Assembly: GCA_033283165.1 (NCBI GenBank)
Contig: JAWMQL010000001.1
Coordinates: 186,001-250,000, forward strand
Direction of reading: 5' to 3'
From: JAWMQL01 sp033283165
GTDB lineage: Bacteria > Pseudomonadota > Gammaproteobacteria > Pseudomonadales > Halieaceae
Length of the DNA stretch: 64,000 nucleotides
A program made the position numbers and the translations under genes. The notes under the pieces are model-generated. The model saw nothing but the letters and a program-made list of their open reading frames with translations, was not told the DNA's origin and did not search any database. Numbering within the stretch: position 1 is the stretch's first letter; each line of letters starts with the position of its first letter. Below, one piece after another: positions 57,129 to 64,000 of this stretch.

Positions 57129-58633
57129 GCAGTCCCATACGCATTGTGATTGCGGCCCTTGGCGGCGAAGGTGGCGGGGTACTCGGCAACTGGATCGCGG
57201 ACATGGCAGCGCGGGAAGGCTATCTCAGCCAGACCACGTCCGTACCCGGTGTCGCCCAGCGTACCGGCGCCACCATTTACTACATTGAACTCTTCCCCCG
57301 GCAGGAGGCCGAGAGGGCAGGGCAGCAGCCGGTGATGTCCATGTTCCCCACGCCGGGCGATGTGGATATCGTCATCTGTTCGGAAATCGTCGAGGCCGGG
57401 CGCATGATACAGCGCGGCTTTGTCACCCCCGACCGTACCACGCTGGTGACATCAACCCACCGCACCTACGGTATCACCGAAAAGCAGGCGATGGGCGATG
57501 GTACCGCTGACAGTGACGCCATTGCGGAAGTGGCCGCCCTGCGCGCCAGGCGCTTTGTCGCCTTCGACATGCTGGAGACCGCCCGCCGCCACGACAGCGT
57601 GATCAATGCCGCGTTATTCGGCGCGCTGGCCGGGACCGGGGTGCTGCCGTTTTCCCGGGACTCCTTCGAGGAGACGATCCGCCTGGGCAAGATCGCGGTG
57701 GACAGCAACCTGGCTACCTTCAGTGACAGTTATCAGTGCGCCGGGCAGCGCAATGATAATGCGGTGCAGGTGGTGGACCCGTCGCCCGCGCCAGAACCGT
57801 TCAAGCTGCCTGCCGGCACGAGCGCCCGCGGCAAGGACCTGGTATCCCGCATCAGCTGCTTTCCGGCGCAACTGCAGGAAGTGCTGTACCTGGGGGTGAA
57901 ACGGCTGGTGGACTATCAGGACTACGATTACGCAGACCAGTACCTGGATCGGGTCAGGGCGTTACTGGACCACGAACAGGAGGGGCGCGATTACCACTTT
58001 ACCCGGGAGGCGGCGCGTTTCCTGGCCCTGTGGATGGCCTTCGAGGATCTGCCCCGGGTGGCCCAGAACAAGATCAGCGCAGGGCGCTTCCAGCGTTTCC
58101 GCGAGGAAGTGCGCGCGCAACCGGGCCAGCGGGTGGACATGGTGGAGTTCCTGCACCCGCGGGTGGAGGAACTGTGCGGTGCCATGCCCGCCGGTATCGG
58201 GCGCCGGGTGCACGATTCGCCCTTCTGGTCTCGCCTGGTGGGACTGTTTGCGGGGCCGCGCAACGTACGCACCAACAGTGTGTCCGGTTTTGTCACCTTC
58301 TACCTGATGGCCGCCATGCGTCGCATACGCCGCGCCAGCCTGATCTACCAGATCGAGAATGACCGCATCGAGGATTGGCTGGCGGCCCTGCACGATGCCG
58401 CGCAAACCGACTACGAACTGGCGCTGGAACTGGCCCTTTGCGGGCGCCTGGTGAAGGGCTACGGGAGTACCCGGGAGCGCGGCAACCGCAGCCTGCGGAC
58501 AGTGATCGACTCCGTTCGGCAGGGTCGGGCGAATACCGCGAGCGCGGTGGCCAGGCTGCGCGATGCGGCACTGGCGGATGACCGCGGCGAGACGCTGCAG
58601 CAACTGACCGACAGCATCGCGTCGGCTAGCTGA
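57125..58633 (+). CDS. iorB: indolepyruvate oxidoreductase beta subunit with large C-terminal extension
   Basis: I start at ATG 57125 inside the iorA stop (ATGA); this gives 502 residues. Residues 1-190 are the IorB gamma-type domain (IVIAALGGEGGGVLGNWI, VPGVAQRTGATIYYIE). The remaining 300 or so residues form an all-helical extension (RISCFPAQLQEVLYLG, DYQDYDYADQYLDRVRA) known as DUF6537 in homologues, absent from the 200-residue archaeal IorB. This long form is typical of aerobic proteobacteria. The extension's role is unknown; it may stabilise the complex or link to another donor. It converges with the MaoC genes. Confidence 0.87.
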   Translation: MSSPIRIVIAALGGEGGGVLGNWIADMAAREGYLSQTTSVPGVAQRTGATIYYIELFPRQEAERAGQQPVMSMFPTPGDVDIVICSEIVEAGRMIQRGFVTPDRTTLVTSTHRTYGITEKQAMGDGTADSDAIAEVAALRARRFVAFDMLETARRHDSVINAALFGALAGTGVLPFSRDSFEETIRLGKIAVDSNLATFSDSYQCAGQRNDNAVQVVDPSPAPEPFKLPAGTSARGKDLVSRISCFPAQLQEVLYLGVKRLVDYQDYDYADQYLDRVRALLDHEQEGRDYHFTREAARFLALWMAFEDLPRVAQNKISAGRFQRFREEVRAQPGQRVDMVEFLHPRVEELCGAMPAGIGRRVHDSPFWSRLVGLFAGPRNVRTNSVSGFVTFYLMAAMRRIRRASLIYQIENDRIEDWLAALHDAAQTDYELALELALCGRLVKGYGSTRERGNRSLRTVIDSVRQGRANTASAVARLRDAALADDRGETLQQLTDSIASAS

Positions 58634-58646
58634 CCGGTCAACGGGC

Positions 58647-59153
58647 TCATTCTGTCGGGCGGCGCTCCGTCGGGCGGCGCTCCGCCAGGATGTCGATGAC
58701 GAAACTGAACACCAGTTCACCGTACTGATTGAAGGCCTCATTGCGGCTGCGGATCACGCCCCAGTGGTCCCGTACCACCTTGTCTGACTTCTCGATGATT
58801 TCGTACGTGAAAGTCAGGGTGTGGCCGGGTCGAACCGGCTTGAGCCACTTCAGGTCCTGGAAACCGACCCCGGCGCCGTTGCGGCGACCGTCCTGCACGC
58901 CGGTGGCGAAACGCTCCATGTAGTCCACCATCATGCGCATCCAGACCGCGCAGATATGCCAGCCGGAGGCAATCAGGCCGCGATAGATCGTGTCCAGCGC
59001 GCCATCGGGATCCGTGTGGTAGACCTGTGGCGCGTACTTTTCGCCGAAGTCCACGATCTCTTTCTCGCTGAAGGTGTGGTTGCCGAACACGTGGAATTCG
59101 CCCACGGGAATGTCCTCGAACCAGCGGCTGCGGATATAGGGTGCCTTATCCAT
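58647..59153 (-). CDS. MaoC-like hot-dog protein with altered active site
   Basis: The 168-residue protein is hot-dog-fold, MaoC/R-hydratase type. In the hydratase motif D-x-N-P-x-H the catalytic Asp is replaced: KYAPQVYH has Ala41 where Asp should be and keeps His46. The neighbouring MaoC protein keeps both, so the two may form a heterodimer in which this subunit binds acyl-CoA, as in ChsH1-ChsH2. The gene ends with a duplicated 15-bp segment (ERRPT twice). It overlaps the upstream MaoC gene by 8 bp and converges with iorB. Confidence 0.82.
   Translation of the reverse strand: MDKAPYIRSRWFEDIPVGEFHVFGNHTFSEKEIVDFGEKYAPQVYHTDPDGALDTIYRGLIASGWHICAVWMRMMVDYMERFATGVQDGRRNGAGVGFQDLKWLKPVRPGHTLTFTYEIIEKSDKVVRDHWGVIRSRNEAFNQYGELVFSFVIDILAERRPTERRPTE
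58654..58683 (-). repeat. 15-bp in-frame tandem duplication at the 3' end of a MaoC gene
   Basis: GTCGGGCGGCGCTCC is repeated exactly twice in tandem. It keeps frame and adds a second five-residue block to the C-terminal tail. It is probably a recent slippage event without functional effect. Confidence 0.85.
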
Positions 59154-59625
59154 GCTGTGCTGCCTCCTCGCTGCCGGTGCCTATCATCAGGGACGTGGTG
59201 AGCAGTATCACCGAGTCCCCGTGCTGGTTGCTCACATCCACCTTGCAGTCGATAAAGGCGAAGCGCGGGTCCTTGCCGGCGGGAAATTTTTCCTCGACGG
59301 TAATGCTGGAGTGCAGGGCGTCCCCGGCGAATACCGGCTTGCGCCAGCGCAGGCTGCTGACGCCGTTGGAGCCGAGCAGGTCGATATGTTCTGTCATGAA
59401 GGTGTCCGTCAGCAGGCGCATCATCACTGCCGTCACGTGCCAGCCACTGGCGCAGAGACCACCGAAGATCGATGATTCGGCGGACTCCGGGTCCAGGTGG
59501 TAGGGCTGGGGGTCGAATTCTGCGGCGAAATCGAGGATGTCCCGCCGGGAAATGGTGATACTCTCGGTGCAGAAGGCCTCGCCGGGCTGGATGTCCTGCC
59601 AGTACCGCGTGATCGCTGTGGTCAT
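59146..59625 (-). CDS. MaoC-like enoyl-CoA hydratase (catalytic partner)
   Basis: The 159-residue hot-dog protein has the hydratase residues present: Asp38 and His43 in EFDPQPYHLDP, with the following CASGWHVTAVMMRLL block. It would add water to a trans-2-enoyl-CoA. Together with the adjacent altered MaoC protein, it forms an overlapping gene pair, consistent with a heteromeric hydratase. It belongs to a minus-strand operon with the DUF2783, FAD monooxygenase, thioesterase, P450 and acyl-CoA dehydrogenase genes. A gap of 96 bp with no recognisable signal separates it from DUF2783. Confidence 0.85.
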   Translation of the reverse strand: MTTAITRYWQDIQPGEAFCTESITISRRDILDFAAEFDPQPYHLDPESAESSIFGGLCASGWHVTAVMMRLLTDTFMTEHIDLLGSNGVSSLRWRKPVFAGDALHSSITVEEKFPAGKDPRFAFIDCKVDVSNQHGDSVILLTTSLMIGTGSEEAAQHG

Positions 59626-59721
59626 GGTGCGCTGGTGCTCGAAGTTGCCGGGGGCGCTATTGTTGACCAGGCACTGCGAGCTTTACAAGGGGCCATGATC
59701 AGGCGGTCACCCGGATAGGTT

Positions 59722-59907
59722 TCAGAGATCCCTGGCCGAGATACTGATCGCCTCCAGGACCCTGTCACGATCACCGATCATGTTCGCCATGACGAGCGCC
59801 AGTTTGGCCAGCAGCACCGGCTCGCGATCCCTGCCCGCGTCATCGATGGCGACTGCCAGCGCGTCGTAGATGTCCTCGATCTCGGATACGGTAAGGTGTT
59901 TACTCAT
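59722..59907 (-). CDS. DUF2783-type small protein
   Basis: This 61-residue protein runs from ATG 59907, overlapping the stop of the FAD monooxygenase gene. It has the DUF2783-like pattern LTVSEIEDIYDALAVAI followed by KLALVMANMIGDRD and a C-terminal EAI segment. Such small acidic helical proteins are encoded next to PheA/MhpA-type flavin monooxygenases, but their function is not known. The constant pairing suggests that it is a partner or stabiliser of the monooxygenase. A longer upstream reading frame runs through the neighbour's coding sequence and is not used. Confidence 0.75.
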   Translation of the reverse strand: MSKHLTVSEIEDIYDALAVAIDDAGRDREPVLLAKLALVMANMIGDRDRVLEAISISARDL

Positions 59908-61627
59908 CACGGTCAGGGTGCTCCTGTTCTGCTGCCGTCGCACGCAGGAGTGCGCGACAGATTTTTTCCGCGCTGGCCAGTGACCAGCGACCGCAGACAT
60001 GTTGGTCGGGCCGTGCCAGGTAGGCGCCACCAGGATAACAGCCGTAGAGATTTGCAATGCGACCTTCGCTGTCGTCCAGAAAAACATCGACCCGGCCGGA
60101 CCGGCCCGGTGAATCCACTGCGGTCCCGATCAGTATCACGGTGAGGGGGAGGTCACTCGACTGCAGGCGCTCTGCCAGCTCTGTCTGCAGGTTCTTCAGG
60201 CCGTGTTCATCTACGAACAGCAGCAGGTTGAATCCGTCCCCGAGGTGGTCGAGCAGATAGTCGTCATCGCCGAGCTTGACATTTTTCAGCACTTCGCCGC
60301 AGGCGGGCCCCGCCCTGAACTGATCGTTGTCACAGTCGACCGCGTTCAAATCGCTGGTGGCGTACACGTGGGGCCGGGAGGTCCGCCAGTGCATCAGGTC
60401 CGATGCGAAGTTTTCCGACAGGGAGAGAGACAGTACCGCATCGCGCAGCACGCGGAAGCCGTGGGATTGCGGCGTCATGAAACGGGTCGATTTCCCGCCT
60501 TCCTCGCAGATCTCCCGGGCGGCCTGTACGCGCTCGGAGGAATAGGTGTACAAGAGTTTTTCCGACGACAGGCCCCGTATGACAAAGGCCAGTTTCCAGG
60601 CCAGGTTGTTGCTGTCCTGCAGGCCGGTATTTGCACCCCTGACCCCGAAGATCGGCAGCAGATGGGCCGCGTCACCGACGAACAGAACGCGCTTGTGGAC
60701 GTACTCGGAGAGGGTTTTGGTGCTTGCGCTGTAGACCGTTGCCCAGTCCAGTTGCCACTCGACCGGTTTGTTCAGCATGGCCAGGACCGAGTTGATCCGC
60801 TCTGCCAGCAGGCCGGTTTCCAGGGCCTCCTCGGGCGTTTCCCCGTCTGGCAGGCGAAAGTCCAGGCGCCAGATGCCTCTGGGCTGCTTGTGCACCAGCA
60901 CATTGTTGCCCGGGTTCCACTCGGGGTCGAAATAGCAGCGCCGTTCTACCGGTAGATCGATGTCCGCCCTGATGTCGGCGATAACAAAATTGCCGGTGTA
61001 GGCGCGCCCCTCCATTTGCAGCTTCATCAGTTTCCGGACAGTGGAGCGACCGCCGTCGGCTGCCACCACCCAGTCCGATCGCAGGCGGTAGTCACCTTCT
61101 TCGGTGTCGACGGTGAGTTCCACCCCGTCCGCGTCCTGGCTGATACCGGTGACCAGGCTACCCCAGCGTATGCTGATCAGTGGGTTTCTTCCTATCGCGT
61201 CTACCAGATACTCCTCGATATACTGCTGCTGGATATTCAGTCCCGGGCTGAAACGGTCGTTGTCATCGGCGGGCATGACCATCTGGTAGACTTCCTTGCC
61301 CCGGTAGTAAGAACGCCCCAGGTTCCAGGCTAGTCCGTTATCGACGAAGGCCTGGTGACAATGAAGCATCTGCAGGATGTCCATGGAGCGCCGGGTGAAG
61401 ACGATGGCCCGACTGCCGTGGCTGACCTGCCGTTCGGACTCGATGATCAGGGAGCCTACACCGAAACGTGCCAGGTCCAGGGCGGTTGCCATGCCGATGG
61501 GCCCCGCGCCCACGATAACCACCCGCTGCGGGTCACCTGCGCCATCGAGCTCAGGTGCATGCCGGTAGGGGTAGACCTGGTAGTTGTAGAACACGGAAGG
61601 CCGCGGGCTGGTGTCAGGCCGGTGCAT
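59900..61627 (-). CDS. PheA/MhpA-type FAD-dependent aromatic monooxygenase
   Basis: The 575-residue protein has an N-terminal FAD motif (VVIVGAGPIGMATALDL, Gly-rich), the DG motif AADGGRSTVRK, the GD motif VLFVGDAAHLLPIFG and the RGANTGLQDSNNLAWKL block, then a thioredoxin-like C-terminal domain as in phenol hydroxylase and MhpA. It hydroxylates an aromatic or conjugated ring with NAD(P)H and oxygen in the cytosol. It starts 12 bp after the thioesterase stop and is coupled to the DUF2783 gene. The substrate is not determined. Confidence 0.88.
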   Translation of the reverse strand: MHRPDTSPRPSVFYNYQVYPYRHAPELDGAGDPQRVVIVGAGPIGMATALDLARFGVGSLIIESERQVSHGSRAIVFTRRSMDILQMLHCHQAFVDNGLAWNLGRSYYRGKEVYQMVMPADDNDRFSPGLNIQQQYIEEYLVDAIGRNPLISIRWGSLVTGISQDADGVELTVDTEEGDYRLRSDWVVAADGGRSTVRKLMKLQMEGRAYTGNFVIADIRADIDLPVERRCYFDPEWNPGNNVLVHKQPRGIWRLDFRLPDGETPEEALETGLLAERINSVLAMLNKPVEWQLDWATVYSASTKTLSEYVHKRVLFVGDAAHLLPIFGVRGANTGLQDSNNLAWKLAFVIRGLSSEKLLYTYSSERVQAAREICEEGGKSTRFMTPQSHGFRVLRDAVLSLSLSENFASDLMHWRTSRPHVYATSDLNAVDCDNDQFRAGPACGEVLKNVKLGDDDYLLDHLGDGFNLLLFVDEHGLKNLQTELAERLQSSDLPLTVILIGTAVDSPGRSGRVDVFLDDSEGRIANLYGCYPGGAYLARPDQHVCGRWSLASAEKICRALLRATAAEQEHPDRDE

Positions 61628-61639
61628 GTCTACTCTCCC

Positions 61640-62128
61640 TCAGCGGTCTGCAGGCGCGGCCGGTGGAATCTTGTCCAGCGCCGCTTTGCTCAAATCCGCC
61701 TGCCGGGATATCCTGAATTCCGCCTCGAAAGCCAGTACCGGCTCGCCCACCTCGTTGTACACGTCAACCACGCCGTTGACCTGCCGGTCCTGGCATCCCG
61801 TCAAACGCGCTTTCGCGGTGACTACTCCCCGGGTGACGCCTTTCAGGTAGCTCGCCTTCAGGTTGATGGTGGCGAAGTGGGTCGCGGGAGGAAGAACGCT
61901 CTTGATCGCCATCACCAGCGCCGTATCCGCCAGACTGACCAGGGCGCCACCGTGCATCAGGCCGGCACCCTGCGCGTGGTCGTAGAGAAAAGGCATGGAC
62001 AGGGTGGCCGCCCCGTCGGCGGCATGGTCTATCTGCATGTGCAGCAGCTGTTCAAAAGGCGCACAGGCGATCCATTCCTGCAGATCAGGCACGTGTGGGC
62101 CCGTAGTTCCTGTCGATTGGGATTGCAT
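61640..62128 (-). CDS. PaaI-type acyl-CoA thioesterase
   Basis: I start at ATG 62128, which has an AAGGAG ribosome site; this gives 162 residues. The protein is hot-dog-fold with the PaaI signature GLMHGGALVSLADTALVM and the later GTIN-like block FATINLKASYLKG. It hydrolyses acyl-CoA or aryl-CoA esters, often to release dead-end CoA intermediates. It lies between the P450 and the FAD monooxygenase in the same operon. Confidence 0.87.
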   Translation of the reverse strand: MQSQSTGTTGPHVPDLQEWIACAPFEQLLHMQIDHAADGAATLSMPFLYDHAQGAGLMHGGALVSLADTALVMAIKSVLPPATHFATINLKASYLKGVTRGVVTAKARLTGCQDRQVNGVVDVYNEVGEPVLAFEAEFRISRQADLSKAALDKIPPAAPADR

Positions 62129-62148
62129 AGGCACTCCTTTTGTCCTTG

Positions 62149-63519
62149 TCACCCGGCCTCTGGCGCCGGGTGTTCTGCCCGGCGCCGGTCGCTTTTCAGA
62201 GTCCAGCGCACGGGCAGGCTCTTGACGCCGCGCTGGAAATTTGAGCGCAGGAAGCGCGGCTCGGCGATAGCCTCCATGGTATCGAAACGCTCGCTGATTT
62301 CGGTGAACAGGGCCACCATCTGCGCCACCGCCAGTTGCGCCCCGATGCAGAAGTGGGGGCCGTAGCCGAAGGCCAGATGGGGGTTGGGTGCGCGCCTGAT
62401 ATCGAACTCGGCGGGGTGCTGGAATACACGCTCGTCGTGATTGGCCGAGAGAAATGAGACCACCACCTTGTCGCCGGCCCTGATCTTCGCGCCGTGGAAG
62501 TCCAGGTCATTGGCGGCGGTGCGCCGGAAGTTCATCACCGGGGTCCACCAGCGCAGCATTTCCTCCACCGCCGTGGGCAGCAGAGCCGGGTTTTCCTGCA
62601 TATCCCGCCAGGCCCGGGGATGTTCGAGCAGGGCGATCATGCCGCCGGGTATGCCGTTGCGCAGGGTTTCGTTGCCGGCTACCGCGAACAGCCAGAACAT
62701 GTTTTCGAATTCGGCGATGGAGAGTTGCCCGAATTCGGCGTCCACCTGCTCCAGCAGGATGGACATGACGTCGTCTCCGGGGTGGGCGCGCTTGTGTTCG
62801 GCCAGCAAATGGGCGTAGCGATACAGGTCGTCCATACCGGTCCGCGAGCGCGGGTTCGGCATATTACCCCGGGCATCCGGGCGCGGGCGCAGTTTCAGCG
62901 CCTCCCGTGCCATCGCGGTACCGGCCTGGTCGTCAAAGGCCGCAGACACGGCGTAGTCCGGGTCCTGGTAGCCGATTACCCGGTTGGCCCAGTCGAACAT
63001 GAGGTAGCGGTCCTCACGAGGCAGGCCGAATATGTCCGCCAGGCACCGCAGCGGCATGTCCGCGGCGATATCCTTGACGAAGTCGCACTCGCCAGCGGAT
63101 TGCTCTCCCACCACCCCGTCGACGATGTCTTTCGCGTGTTGGCGTATTCGCTCCTGCAGCTGGCCAATGGCCCTTGAGGTAAAGGCGTTGATCAGCAGGC
63201 GCCGCAGCCGCGTGTGATCCGGCGGGTCCATGTTGAGCATCATCTGCCTGACGTAGGCGAGGTCTTCGGGGGTGGCGGGGTCGCGGAGCTGGGTGCCGCC
63301 GAGGTGGGAGGAGAATTGCCCGGGGGATTTCAGCACCTCCATGCACGCGGCGTGACGCAGTACCAGCCAGAATCCGGCGCCGCCGGGCCAATCGGACAGC
63401 TCGTGTTCATCCACCCAGACCAGGGTGTGCTCCTGGCGCAACCGGGCCAGCTCTTCCAGGGGTGCCCGCCGCTCGTAAAGCAGCGGGTCGTAGAGGAATT
63501 CCAGCTGCTGTTGATTCAT
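62149..63519 (-). CDS. cytochrome P450
   Basis: The 456-residue soluble bacterial P450 has the haem-thiolate loop FGYGPHFCIGAQLA with Cys391, the I-helix oxygen motif AGNET and the K-helix ExxR in VEEMLRWW. There is no membrane anchor. Family level resembles the CYP124/125/142-like or linalool-hydroxylase group acting on terpenoid or sterol side chains, but I cannot fix the subfamily. No ferredoxin or ferredoxin reductase gene is adjacent. A PaaI thioesterase follows, and an acyl-CoA dehydrogenase precedes it in the same operon. Confidence 0.9.
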   Translation of the reverse strand: MNQQQLEFLYDPLLYERRAPLEELARLRQEHTLVWVDEHELSDWPGGAGFWLVLRHAACMEVLKSPGQFSSHLGGTQLRDPATPEDLAYVRQMMLNMDPPDHTRLRRLLINAFTSRAIGQLQERIRQHAKDIVDGVVGEQSAGECDFVKDIAADMPLRCLADIFGLPREDRYLMFDWANRVIGYQDPDYAVSAAFDDQAGTAMAREALKLRPRPDARGNMPNPRSRTGMDDLYRYAHLLAEHKRAHPGDDVMSILLEQVDAEFGQLSIAEFENMFWLFAVAGNETLRNGIPGGMIALLEHPRAWRDMQENPALLPTAVEEMLRWWTPVMNFRRTAANDLDFHGAKIRAGDKVVVSFLSANHDERVFQHPAEFDIRRAPNPHLAFGYGPHFCIGAQLAVAQMVALFTEISERFDTMEAIAEPRFLRSNFQRGVKSLPVRWTLKSDRRRAEHPAPEAG

Positions 63520-63565
63520 GACAGCAGTGTGTCATCGCGGCAGGATCGAGGCAAGCGCCGGGCCC

Positions 63566-64000
63566 TCAGCTGACCTGCATACCGCCGATAATCACCTTCT
63601 GCACCTCCGACGCGCCCTCGTAGATGCGCAGCGCGCGGATCTCCCGGTACAGGCTCTCCACCATGTTACCGCTGACCACGCCCATGCCGCCGTGCAACTG
63701 CAGCGACCGGTCGATGATTTTCTGCGCCGCCTCGGTGGCGTAGAGCTTGGCCATGGCTGCCTCGCGGGTGATACGCTCGGCGCCCGAGTCCTTTTTCCAG
63801 GCGGCCCGGTAGATGAGCAGGGCGGCGGCGTCGATCTCCAGTGCCATTTCCCCCAGGGCTGACCGAGTCATTTGCAGGTCGGCCAGGCGGCCTCCGAACA
63901 TTTCCCGGGAGGTGGTCCAGTGCACAGCCTCGTCCAGGGCCCTGCGGGCAAAACCCAGGGCGGCGGCGCCCACGGTGGAGCGGAACACGTCCAGGGTGGC
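63566..64000 (-). CDS. acyl-CoA dehydrogenase, C-terminal part (5' end beyond window)
   Basis: The minus strand is open from the right edge to a stop at 63566 and gives the C-terminal 144 residues of an acyl-CoA dehydrogenase, the all-helical flavin-binding domain. Family blocks are [27 protein letters not shown] and [14 protein letters not shown]. The missing N-terminal half should carry the first two domains. It would desaturate an acyl-CoA at C2-C3, giving the enoyl-CoA for the MaoC hydratases lower in the operon. A gap of 46 bp separates it from the P450. Confidence 0.88.
   Translation of the reverse strand, partial: ATLDVFRSTVGAAALGFARRALDEAVHWTTSREMFGGRLADLQMTRSALGEMALEIDAAALLIYRAAWKKDSGAERITREAAMAKLYATEAAQKIIDRSLQLHGGMGVVSGNMVESLYREIRALRIYEGASEVQKVIIGGMQVS

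Noticed and set aside
1..64000. Mobile-element or phage island
   Set aside because: No transposase, integrase, terminal repeat, tRNA attachment site or shift in coding style was seen; the AT-rich patches are confined to promoter regions.
1..64000. CRISPR array or tRNA/rRNA genes
   Set aside because: No regularly spaced direct repeats and no cloverleaf or rRNA-like stretches were recognised by eye; a tRNAscan or Rfam search could confirm this.

Overview
The window reads as chromosomal DNA of an aerobic, GC-rich, probably marine gammaproteobacterium. Three TonB-dependent receptors carry the N-terminal signature EEVVVTAQKR or a close variant, two of them followed directly by an exported sulfatase. 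Together with the many CoA-ligase, SDR, Rieske, P450 and MaoC genes, this resembles Halieaceae/Spongiibacteraceae-type (Cellvibrionales) genomes. That placement is inference from gene content; there is no rRNA or other marker here. About 48 protein genes fill the window almost without gaps, no intergenic stretch exceeds 300 bases, and I see no tRNA, rRNA, CRISPR array, insertion sequence or phage gene. Both ends cut a gene: a Bcr/CflA transporter on the left and an acyl-CoA dehydrogenase on the right. LAYOUT. (1) 0.6-6.1 kb: aldehyde dehydrogenase followed by a complete BEDA-order tryptophan-tryptophylquinone (TTQ) amine dehydrogenase operon and two c-type cytochromes, for periplasmic amine oxidation. 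(2) 6.3-12.3 kb: a TonB receptor-sulfatase pair and a divergent pair of AraC-type regulators. (3) 12.3-27.8 kb: an amidase and a TonB receptor diverging from a large inverted-repeat region, then eight tightly packed genes: HDAC-like deacetylase, YtcJ-like amidohydrolase lipoprotein, two tandem amidases, MFS, serine hydrolase, malonyl-CoA synthetase and AtoE-like transporter. This looks like an uptake and amide-hydrolysis locus. (4) 27.8-40.7 kb: PLP decarboxylase, OYE-family reductase, a second TonB receptor-sulfatase pair, MFS, LuxR regulator, then an SDR-phospholyase-kinase operon. (5) 40.7-47.2 kb: an operon of an exported SnoaL-like protein, a Tat-exported flavoprotein and a 1075-residue reductive dehalogenase fused to its own flavin/2Fe-2S reductase, divergent from a TetR gene with a clear palindromic operator-promoter between them. 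(6) 47.2-64 kb: three catabolic operons. One holds RidA, CoA ligase, thiolase-like protein, DUF35, SDR, Rieske oxygenase alpha and beta, and Nudix. One holds a cyclase-family hydrolase and IorA/IorB. One holds acyl-CoA dehydrogenase, P450, thioesterase, FAD monooxygenase, DUF2783 and two MaoC proteins. HOW IT FITS TOGETHER. An identical 18-bp palindrome, TATTTTA-N4-TAAAATA, occurs three times: once between the decarboxylase and the OYE-family gene (29595) and twice between RidA and the cyclase (54012 and 54112). It lies 25-30 bp upstream of three start codons, which predicts one regulon joining regions 4 and 6. The most notable items are the self-contained reductive dehalogenase operon with its TetR switch, this three-copy operator, the amidase/malonyl-CoA synthetase operon, and a thiolase homologue that has lost its catalytic residues next to a DUF35 partner, in the same neighbourhood as an asymmetric MaoC pair.
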